25,924 nucleotides of DNA from an uncultured Faecalibacterium sp. (lineage in GTDB: Bacteria > Bacillota > Clostridia > Oscillospirales > Ruminococcaceae). The notes beneath the pieces are model-generated. The model did no database searches and was not told where the DNA came from. It saw nothing but the letters and a program-made list of their open reading frames with translations. A program made the translations under genes and the position numbers. Below are positions 1 through 5,882 of the stretch, piece after piece; position 1 is the stretch's first letter; the number at the start of each line of letters is the position of its first letter. Location: contig CAKSZM010000019.1 of NCBI GenBank assembly GCA_934525735.1, positions 1-25,924 of the forward strand, read 5' to 3'.

Positions 1-3
1 TGT

Positions 4-77
4 GGCCCGGTAGCTCAGTTGGTTAGAGCACCAGCCTGTCACGCTGGGGGTCGTCGGTTCGAGCCCGATCCGGGTCG
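4..77 (+). tRNA. tRNA-Asp (anticodon GTC)
   Basis: A full cloverleaf is visible. The acceptor stem pairs 4-10 with 70-76 (one G-U pair). The anticodon stem-loop is at 31-47 with GTC at 38-40, and the T-arm carries GGTTCGAGCCC. The discriminator base is G77 and no CCA is encoded, so the CCA must be added after transcription, unlike the next two tRNAs. It is the first of three tandem + strand tRNAs; the promoter lies outside the window. Confidence 0.96.
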
Positions 78-78
78 T

Positions 79-101
79 TTGCTTTGGCGAAGCCAAAGCA
101 A
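79..101 (+). other. Perfect hairpin in tRNA-Asp/tRNA-Phe spacer
   Basis: TTGCTTTGGC (79-88) pairs perfectly with GCCAAAGCAA (92-101) around a 3-base GAA loop. It begins one base after the tRNA-Asp discriminator base and ends five bases before tRNA-Phe. There is no T-tract, so a processing signal in the polycistronic tRNA precursor is more likely than a terminator (inference). Confidence 0.7.
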
Positions 102-105
102 CTTT

Positions 106-181
106 GCCTCTGTAGCTCAGTCGGTAGAGCAGGGGACTGAAAATCCCCGTGTCATTGGTTCGATTCCGATCGGAGGCACCA
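106..181 (+). tRNA. tRNA-Phe (anticodon GAA)
   Basis: The acceptor stem pairs GCCTCTG (106-112) with CGGAGGC (171-177). The discriminator is A178 and CCA is encoded at 179-181. The anticodon stem GGGGA/TCCCC encloses GAA at 139-141. D-loop and T-loop consensus sequences are present. Confidence 0.97.
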
Positions 182-185
182 CGTC

Positions 186-316
186 GAAAATCCTGTGGTT
201 TATCGGGCAGTCTTGCAGGCAAGACCGCCGTGATAAACGCCAGATTTTCTCCTTCTCCCCACAAACCTTTGCTTCGCAAATCTTTGCGGGGATCCCGATA
301 ACGCAAAAGCGTTATC
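186..316 (+). other. Folded spacer between tRNA-Phe and tRNA-Gly
   Basis: A nested stem spans 186-249: GAAAATC (186-192) pairs with GATTTTC (243-249), GTTTATC (198-204) with GATAAAC (232-238), and GTCTTG (210-215) with CAAGAC (220-225). A second perfect hairpin follows, GATAACGC (297-304) AAAA GCGTTATC (309-316). It ends five bases before tRNA-Gly. No reading frame here looks like protein. It may be a processing structure or a decayed repeat. Confidence 0.6.
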
Positions 317-321
317 TGTTT

Positions 322-397
322 GCGGCCGTAGCTCATCTGGTAGAGCGCCACCTTGCCAAGGTGGAGGTAGCGAGTTCGAGCCTCGTCGGCCGCTCCA
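322..397 (+). tRNA. tRNA-Gly (anticodon GCC)
   Basis: The acceptor stem pairs GCGGCCG (322-328) with CGGCCGC (387-393). The discriminator is T394 and CCA is encoded at 395-397. The anticodon loop TTGCCAA sits between CCACC and GGTGG, giving GCC. It is the last tRNA of the tandem cluster. Confidence 0.97.
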
Positions 398-402
398 ACA
401 CG

Positions 403-445
403 AAGCCATCGTTGATGCAGAAATGCAAAGACGATGGCTTTTTTG
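403..445 (+). terminator. Intrinsic terminator of the tRNA cluster
   Basis: AAGCCATCGT (403-412) pairs perfectly with ACGATGGCTT (431-440) and a T-run follows at 439-444. It lies six bases after the tRNA-Gly CCA end, as expected for the end of the tRNA transcript. Confidence 0.88.
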
Positions 446-473
446 TTCTATCTCTGCTTTCCGAAAAACAAAA

Positions 474-692
474 GGGGCTGTTGCACATGCGACAGCCTCT
501 ATTTTTGTACGAATAGGCGTAAGAATCAAACAGTATCAATGTCCAAAATAAAAACATGTGCAACAAATTTTCTCGAAAATCAGAAATTTTCGATGGATTT
601 GTGATGCACATGCTTTTTCGAATTATTTGATTATACGTTTAATTTTGAAAATGACTTCTGCACTTTCGGCTAAAACGATGTGCAACAGCCCC
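474..692. mobile_element. MITE-like palindromic element
   Basis: The 219-bp segment has perfect 15-bp terminal inverted repeats, GGGGCTGTTGCACAT at 474-488 and its reverse complement at 678-692. The interior is AT-rich, in contrast to the flanks, and codes for nothing credible. A nested palindrome at 555-612 (CATGTGCA/TGCACATG outside, CGAAAAT/ATTTTCG at the core) shares the same centre, near 583. The 10-base motif GTTGCACATG or a one-base variant occurs four times in alternating orientation: 480, 555, 603 and 677. The left end also folds as a terminator-like hairpin at 474-499. No target duplication is evident. Together with the terminator at 403-445 this accounts for the 300-base gap between tRNA-Gly and the next gene. 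Confidence 0.6.
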
Positions 693-697
693 GACCC

Positions 698-1687
698 TTA
701 AAGGATCACATTCTTGATGAGCAGCGAGATGCTGCCGTCGTCGGCGTGGAGGAACTCCACCTCGTTGTCCGAGCTGAGCAGCTCGGTAGGAATCTTCACC
801 TCGATACCGTTGGCGGTGTGGATGCTGCGGCTCTCCATGCGGCGGATGCGGGCCGGGGTCACGGTGACGGGCTGCTCGGCGTGCTCGATGACATCGCTCT
901 TTTCCACATAATCGTCAAAGGGCACGGCGGCAAGGGGATATTCCTCTTCCAACTGCTGGCGCACCTGCTGCACCGACACCTGATTGTCGTTGTCTGCTGC
1001 CTGACTGGCGATCATCATGGCCACCTGTGCTTCCACATGGGGCTGGTCGGCGTAGTTTTCCTGCACAGCCTGCACGGCGGCTTCCTGAATGGCCTGCAGC
1101 TTTTTCTTTTCCGGCTGGGCGGTGGTATACTGGAACACCACCGTGGAGAGGTAAAACTCCTTATGGCCGTCGATATCGTATTTCTTTTCCAGCAGCCGCA
1201 TGGAGAAATCGGTCAGGTTGACCAGCGCGCCTTCCTCCACCTTGCCGCTCTGGCTGGGCAGGCAGGCCCGCTGCTGGATGAGGGAGTTCAGCGGAGCACC
1301 CTGCACCGTCTCGGTGTAGTGGGTGTAGCCGTTTTTGTAGTTCAGCTTCAGGATGCCCAGCCACGGCTCGCCGTTGCGGGTAAAATCCACCACGGCAAGG
1401 TCGGCACCAGGAATGGTGACGTGGGCGTGCATATAGTCGAACAGCACACCGGCGATGCGGCAGGACAGGTCCACAAAATCCTTGTTGTTCTCCAGCTCAT
1501 ACCGGAAAGCCGAGTCCGGCAGCGGGCGGCACTGGCGGATGTCGTCGCTGGCAAAGAGCTTTTCGATATGGTACTGGAAGTAGGCGGTCTTTTCGGCGGT
1601 CAGCTCCATACCGCTGCCGCTGAGCACGGGAGCGTCCAGCGTGGTGTCCAGCACGTGCAGGATGGCCTGATGAATGATGATCTCCAT
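698..1687 (-). CDS. 37-kDa nucleoid-associated protein family (NdpA/YejK-like)
   Basis: A 329-residue protein, the usual size for the NA37 family (PF04245) named after E. coli YejK. It opens with MEIIIHQAILHVLDT, which fits the family N-terminus, and continues with a conserved-looking body that includes FDYMHAHVTIPGADLAVVDF and GILKLNYKNGYTHY. The family binds DNA and is linked to the nucleoid; its precise role in Firmicutes is not settled. The gene is monocistronic. Its stop codon lies five bases from the inverted-repeat element at 474-692, which could act as its terminator. An extended -10 promoter lies 42 bases upstream of the start. Family assignment is by recognition of sequence pattern, not by a search. 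Confidence 0.85.
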   Translation of the reverse strand: MEIIIHQAILHVLDTTLDAPVLSGSGMELTAEKTAYFQYHIEKLFASDDIRQCRPLPDSAFRYELENNKDFVDLSCRIAGVLFDYMHAHVTIPGADLAVVDFTRNGEPWLGILKLNYKNGYTHYTETVQGAPLNSLIQQRACLPSQSGKVEEGALVNLTDFSMRLLEKKYDIDGHKEFYLSTVVFQYTTAQPEKKKLQAIQEAAVQAVQENYADQPHVEAQVAMMIASQAADNDNQVSVQQVRQQLEEEYPLAAVPFDDYVEKSDVIEHAEQPVTVTPARIRRMESRSIHTANGIEVKIPTELLSSDNEVEFLHADDGSISLLIKNVIL

Positions 1688-1728
1688 GGGTGCAAAACCT
1701 CAATTCGTACAAAATCTTGTCAGGAAAC

Positions 1729-1737
1729 AGTATAGCA
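1729..1737 (-). promoter_or_regulatory. Extended -10 promoter of the NA37 gene
   Basis: On the - strand TGC precedes TATACT, whose complement is AGTATA at 1729-1734. There is no good -35 box, which fits extended -10 recognition. It is divergent from the promoter at 1767-1795. Confidence 0.6.
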
Positions 1738-1766
1738 CAGTCCAGCGCAAAAGGCGAGAGCGCATC

Positions 1767-1795
1767 TTGTAAACCGTGCGGCGGAATGCTACAAT
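1767..1795 (+). promoter_or_regulatory. Promoter of the PH-domain gene
   Basis: The -35 box is TTGTAA (1767-1772), the spacer is 17 bases, and the -10 box is TACAAT (1790-1795), with TGC before it (extended -10). The start codon lies 38 bases downstream. Confidence 0.7.
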
Positions 1796-1833
1796 AGGAG
1801 CAGACAAACCGCAGGAAAGGGGAACAGAAAACC

Positions 1834-2211
1834 ATGGAATTTCGGGATAAACCGATGGAGAACCTCATCCGCATTCAGGATAAGGAAATCTGTAAAAATG
1901 CCCGCGCCCTGCTGCTGGACGGCGAGCAGGTGGTAGGTGCTTACAAGACAGTGCGCGATCAGGTGGTGTTTACCACCCGCCGCATCATTATGGTGGACAT
2001 GCAGGGCATTACCGGAACAAGGCAGCAGATCTTTGTACTGCCCTACCGCAAGGTGCTGCACTTCGGCATCCAGACCGCCGGTTTCGGCGACCCGATCCAG
2101 GCTTCGCAGCTGACGGTCTGCTTTGCCGACGGCCACGAGGCAAAGTTCGGCTTCATTGGTCAGGAGGAGTTGTTCGCCGTGGCTAATGCCATCAGCCGGT
2201 GTATTTTATAA
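1834..2211 (+). CDS. Small bacterial PH-domain protein
   Basis: A 125-residue soluble protein with no signal peptide or membrane segment. The middle (residues about 45-80) has the pattern of the bacterial PH domain family PF08000: VFTTRRIIMVDMQGITGTR followed by LPYRKVLHFGIQTAG, then beta-strand-like stretches and a C-terminal helix. The function of these single-domain proteins is mostly unknown; the fold usually serves ligand or protein binding. An AGGAAAGGGG ribosome site precedes ATG 1834; a second in-frame ATG lies seven codons on. It stands alone between its own promoter and a strong terminator shared with the convergent MFS gene. Confidence 0.8.
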   Translation: MEFRDKPMENLIRIQDKEICKNARALLLDGEQVVGAYKTVRDQVVFTTRRIIMVDMQGITGTRQQIFVLPYRKVLHFGIQTAGFGDPIQASQLTVCFADGHEAKFGFIGQEELFAVANAISRCIL

Positions 2212-2221
2212 AAGGAACAGC

Positions 2222-2257
2222 AAGGGCCTGCCGTACAAAATGCGGCAGACCCTTTTG
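2222..2257. terminator. Terminator between convergent genes
   Basis: AAGGGCCTGCCG (2222-2233) pairs with CGGCAGACCCTT (2243-2254) with one internal mismatch. TTTT follows on the + strand. It lies between the PH gene (+) and the MFS gene (-) and is likely to serve mainly the + strand. Confidence 0.75.
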
Positions 2258-2287
2258 CTGGATATATGAAGGAGAAAATGGCAGTTG

Positions 2288-3448
2288 TCAGCGGCTGGTC
2301 TTTCGCACGAGCTGCTCGTGCATGAACACCATGAGCAGCAGCAGAACCAGCAGATAAAAGGGGAACAGCGCCGGTGTGATGTTATTGGCAAGCAGGCCGA
2401 ACAGCGGCGGCATAGCCAGATTGCCCACATAGGCGCTGGCCATCTGGATGCCGATGACGGCCTGCGACCGCTCGGCGCCGAAGTGGTCCGGGGTGGAGTG
2501 GATGATGCTGGGATAGATGGGCGCACAGCCCAGCCCGACGAGCACAAGGCCTGCCAATGCCAGCACCTGCGGCCCGGGCACCAGCAGCGCCAGCACGCCC
2601 ACGGCCAGAATGCCCTGCCCCATGCGGATCATCTGGACATCGTTGAATTTCAGGGTCAGAAAGCCGCAGGCCGCCCGGCCGGCGGTGATGCCGATATAAA
2701 ACAGGCTGGCGAAGCTGGCGGCAGTCCCGGCGGGCACCCCGCGGGACAGGGTCAGATAGCTGCTGGCCCACAGACCTGCCGTTGTTTCCAGCGCGCAGTA
2801 GCAGAAGAAACAGAGCATCACTTCTTTTGCGCCCGGCAGGTGCAGCACCTGCCCGAAGGTCAGGGCCGTGGGGGCGGCTTCTTCTCCGGAAGTGCCCGCG
2901 GTGCGTTTCTGCCACAGGGGCAGACTGACGAACAGCACCGCCGTGAGAAGGATCTGGAACAGGGCAATGTACCGGTAACCGGACGTCCACGGCATTCCGC
3001 CTGCCAGCGCCGCACCCATGACCATGGGGCTGATCATGGTGCCGATGCCCCACATACAGTGCAGCCAGCTCATATGGCGGCTCTCGTAGTGCAGAGCCAC
3101 GTAGTTGTTCAGGGCGGCGTCCACGCTGCCGGCCCCCAGACCGTAGGGGATGGCCCACAGGCAGAGCATCCAGAACTGCCCCGACACCGAGAAGCCGAAC
3201 AGGGCCGCAGCAGTCATGCCCACACTGATGGCGGTGACTTTGCCGGTGCCGAGGGCGCGGGTGAGACGGTCGCTATTCAGGCTGGAGATGATGGTGCCCA
3301 GCGAGATGATCATGGAAATGATCCCCGCATAGGACACCGGCACGCCCAGCTGAGGGTACATGGAGGGCCACGCCGACCCCAGCAGGGAGTCCGGCAGACC
3401 CAGACTGATGAATGCCATATAGATGATGGGCAGGAGCAGTGAGACCAT
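2288..3448 (-). CDS. MFS transporter
   Basis: A 386-residue, very hydrophobic protein with about twelve membrane segments, the usual size for a Major Facilitator Superfamily carrier. A charged loop SDRLTRALGTGK after the second helix fits the MFS motif A position, and a longer hydrophilic loop (residues about 185-205) separates the two halves. The frame stays open upstream to 3700, but the start at 3448 is preferred because AGGAGGA precedes it by about ten bases and the protein then begins directly with the first membrane helix. Sequences such as SLLGSAWPSMYPQLGV and GLGCAPIYPSIIHSTP recall the fucose/glucose-type and FsrR-like MFS groups, so the substrate (sugar or drug) cannot be fixed. It is transcribed divergently from the AraC-type regulator, which may control it. 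Confidence 0.88.
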   Translation of the reverse strand: MVSLLLPIIYMAFISLGLPDSLLGSAWPSMYPQLGVPVSYAGIISMIISLGTIISSLNSDRLTRALGTGKVTAISVGMTAAALFGFSVSGQFWMLCLWAIPYGLGAGSVDAALNNYVALHYESRHMSWLHCMWGIGTMISPMVMGAALAGGMPWTSGYRYIALFQILLTAVLFVSLPLWQKRTAGTSGEEAAPTALTFGQVLHLPGAKEVMLCFFCYCALETTAGLWASSYLTLSRGVPAGTAASFASLFYIGITAGRAACGFLTLKFNDVQMIRMGQGILAVGVLALLVPGPQVLALAGLVLVGLGCAPIYPSIIHSTPDHFGAERSQAVIGIQMASAYVGNLAMPPLFGLLANNITPALFPFYLLVLLLLMVFMHEQLVRKTSR

Positions 3449-3452
3449 AGAC

Positions 3453-3481
3453 TTGAGTTCCTCCTCGAAGAATGCTATACT
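3453..3481 (+). promoter_or_regulatory. Promoter of the AraC/MATE/UvrA operon
   Basis: The -35 box is TTGAGT (3453-3458), the spacer is 17 bases, and the -10 box is TATACT (3476-3481), preceded by TGC. The -35 box lies only five bases from the MFS start codon, inside the MFS leader and its ribosome site. The expected start of the transcript is near 3488, giving a leader of about 125 bases. Confidence 0.6.
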
Positions 3482-3494
3482 GGTTTGCGATATA

Positions 3495-3503
3495 AGAATA
3501 CCA
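3495..3503 (-). promoter_or_regulatory. Extended -10 promoter candidate of the MFS gene
   Basis: On the - strand TGG precedes TATTCT, whose complement is AGAATA at 3495-3500. There is no clear -35 box. The two divergent -10 boxes are 13 bases apart, so polymerase binding would be mutually exclusive. Confidence 0.4.
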
Positions 3504-3612
3504 CATCCCAAAGCGAAGCTGTAGAAGAATAACGCCTGTTTTTTAGGACAAAACCGCCGTGTTAAAATTCCGGATGTGGAAAACTTGCGGGCACTGGAAA
3601 GGGGAAGCAGCC

Positions 3613-4515
3613 ATGGCTCTGGCACAGAATTGCGGGATCCCGGCCACCGAACAGGGGCGGGAACTGGTGCAGCACGGCAGCGCGCTGTTCCCGATTGCAT
3701 GCTATGAGGAACGGCTCACCTGTTATTCGGTGCCGTGGCACTGGCACGAGGATTTCGAGTACATCTATGCCCATGAGGGCACCGTGACCGTGGGCGTGGA
3801 CAAAAAGCACATCTGCCTGACCGAGGGGCAGGGCATCTTCATCAACTCGGGCGTGTTCCACGCGGTGGAGTTTGCCGAGGCCGGCCCCTCGGTGCTGCGC
3901 AGCGGGGTGTTCCACCCGCGGCTCACGGGCGGCAGGGACACCATCTTCTGGCAAAAGCTCATCCGGCCGTTGCTGGCCGCCGGAGCGCCGGGGTACTTCC
4001 TTTTGCAGGACACCGAGCCGTGGCAGGCGCAGATGCTGGCCCGGCTGCGGGAGGTCTGGCAGCTGGTGAGCGAAGAGCCGGACAACTACGAGAACCGGGT
4101 GCGCTACCTGCTCTCGGCGGCGCTGCACACCCTGACGGCGCACTGCCCGGCGGGGGAGTGCCGTATCTCCCAGCAGGAGCAGGTTGCGGCGGAGCGGATG
4201 CGCCGGATGTTGCACTTTGTGGAGGAACACTACCCCGAAGAGCTGACGGTGGAGCGCATCGCCGACAGTGTAGCGCTGAGCGAAAGCGCCTGCCTGCGCA
4301 GTTTCCGGCAGCTGCTGGGCACCACGCCTATCCAGTATGTCAAGCAGTACCGCATTGAAAAGGCCGCCGAGCTGCTGCTTTCCACCAGCATGAAGACCGG
4401 CGAGGTGGGCGCGGAGTGCGGCTTTGCGGACACCAGCTATTTTACAAAGACCTTCCGGGAGATGAAAAACTGCACCCCGAAAGAGTACCGCCGCCGCTTT
4501 GCGGGGGAGAGATGA
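3613..4515 (+). CDS. AraC-family transcriptional regulator with cupin sensor domain
   Basis: A 300-residue protein. The N-terminal half is a cupin-like ligand domain with WHWHEDFEY at residues 42-50, the usual metal/ligand motif of this type. The C-terminal half (about 213-298) is a double helix-turn-helix of the AraC/XylS family: LTVERIADSVALSES, then GFADTSYFTKTFREMKNCTP and KEYRRRF. Start ATG 3613 is chosen because AAAGGGG precedes it by eight bases; upstream in-frame codons lack such a site. It is the first gene of a + strand operon and its stop codon overlaps the MATE start (ATGA). The likely role is control of the MATE and UvrA-like genes and perhaps the divergent MFS gene in response to a small molecule (inference). 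Confidence 0.9.
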   Translation: MALAQNCGIPATEQGRELVQHGSALFPIACYEERLTCYSVPWHWHEDFEYIYAHEGTVTVGVDKKHICLTEGQGIFINSGVFHAVEFAEAGPSVLRSGVFHPRLTGGRDTIFWQKLIRPLLAAGAPGYFLLQDTEPWQAQMLARLREVWQLVSEEPDNYENRVRYLLSAALHTLTAHCPAGECRISQQEQVAAERMRRMLHFVEEHYPEELTVERIADSVALSESACLRSFRQLLGTTPIQYVKQYRIEKAAELLLSTSMKTGEVGAECGFADTSYFTKTFREMKNCTPKEYRRRFAGER

Positions 4516-5870
4516 AGAAAAAGGAGAAATCAGATAAAATGCAGCGTTGTCTGACCAGCGGCCCCATCACGAAGGGCATCTTACTGTTCGCCCTGCCGTT
4601 GATGCTGGGCAACCTGCTGCAGCAGATGTACAATATTGCGGACACCTGGGTGGTGGGGCGGTTCCTCGGCCCGGACGCCCTTGCGGCAGTCGGCTCGTCC
4701 TACACCCTCATGACCTTTCTCACCTCGATCCTGCTGGGGCTGTGCATGGGCAGCGGCGCGGCCATCTCCATGCAGTACGGCAGCGGGGGACATCAGAAAA
4801 TGCGGCAGAGCGTGTTTCTTTCGTTCACCCTCATTGCGGGCATCTCGCTGGTGCTGAACGTGCTGGTGTACCTCGGGCTGGATGGCATCCTCTGGGTGCT
4901 ACGGGTGCCGGAGGAGCTGAAGCCCCTGATGAAGGAATACCTCGTCATCATCTTTCTGGGCATTACGGCTACCTTTTTATATAATTACTTTGCCAATCTC
5001 CTGCGGGCCATCGGCAACTCGGTGGTGCCGCTGCTGTTTCTGGCGGTGTCGGCGGTGCTGAACGTTCTGCTGGATCTCGTGTGCGTGCTGGTACTGCACT
5101 GGGGCGTGCGGGGCGCGGCAGCGGCCACAACCTTCTCTCAGTTCGTTTCCGGCATCGGCATCGGGCTGTACACTCTGAAAAAATTCCCGCAGCTGCGCCC
5201 GGAAAAGTCCGACTGCCGCTGGGATAAGGCCAACCTCGACACCATCCTCAACCTGTCGGTCATGACCAGCGTGCAGCAGTCCATCATGAACTTCGGCATC
5301 CTGATGGTGCAGGGTCTTGTAAACAGCTTCGGCACGGTGATCATGGCAGCCTTTGCGGCGGCGGTGAAGATCGACTCCTTTGCCTATATGCCGGTGCAGG
5401 ATTTCGGCAACGCTTTTTCCACCTATGTGGCCCAGAACTACGGTGCAGGCCAGACCGACCGCATCCGCAAAGGTATCCGCAGCGCCGGGCTCTGCAGCGT
5501 GATGTTCTGCGTGTGCATCAGCGTGCTGGTGTGCGCGTTCGCTGCCCCGCTTATGGGCATCTTCATCGACCCGGGCGAGAGCGCCATCATCGCTGCCGGT
5601 GTGCACTACCTGCGCATCGAGGGTGCGTGCTACATCGGCATCGGCGTCCTGTTCCTGCTCTACGGCTACTACCGCGCGGTCAATCAGCCCCAGATGTCGG
5701 TGGTGCTCACCATCGCATCGCTGGGTACCCGCGTGGCGCTGGCCTATCTGCTCTCGGCCACGCCGCTGGGCGTCACCGGCATCTGGCTCAGCGTGCCCAT
5801 CGGCTGGGCACTGGCGGATGCCATCGGCATCGGGTATTACCTGAAAAAGAAACAGGCAGAGAACGGATAA
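4512..5870 (+). CDS. MATE-family efflux transporter
   Basis: A 452-residue, twelve-helix membrane protein of the multidrug and toxic compound extrusion family. The N-terminal TSGPITKGILLFALPLMLGN and QQMYNIADTWVVGRFLG are textbook MATE sequences, and the second repeat starts near SVMTSVQQSIMNFGILMVQG. MATE proteins export cationic drugs or metabolites using Na+ or H+ gradients. Start ATG 4512 overlaps the AraC stop codon by four bases, which suggests translational coupling. An ATG at 4539 (MQRCLTSG) with AAGGAG upstream is a possible alternative that matches the family N-terminus. The UvrA-like gene follows after 12 bases. Substrate unknown. Confidence 0.93.
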   Translation: MKKKEKSDKMQRCLTSGPITKGILLFALPLMLGNLLQQMYNIADTWVVGRFLGPDALAAVGSSYTLMTFLTSILLGLCMGSGAAISMQYGSGGHQKMRQSVFLSFTLIAGISLVLNVLVYLGLDGILWVLRVPEELKPLMKEYLVIIFLGITATFLYNYFANLLRAIGNSVVPLLFLAVSAVLNVLLDLVCVLVLHWGVRGAAAATTFSQFVSGIGIGLYTLKKFPQLRPEKSDCRWDKANLDTILNLSVMTSVQQSIMNFGILMVQGLVNSFGTVIMAAFAAAVKIDSFAYMPVQDFGNAFSTYVAQNYGAGQTDRIRKGIRSAGLCSVMFCVCISVLVCAFAAPLMGIFIDPGESAIIAAGVHYLRIEGACYIGIGVLFLLYGYYRAVNQPQMSVVLTIASLGTRVALAYLLSATPLGVTGIWLSVPIGWALADAIGIGYYLKKKQAENG

Positions 5871-5882
5871 AGGAGAGGGAAA

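Noticed and set aside
19..516. 165-codon frame over the tRNA cluster
   Set aside because: It overlaps three tRNA genes and their spacers and is not protein coding.
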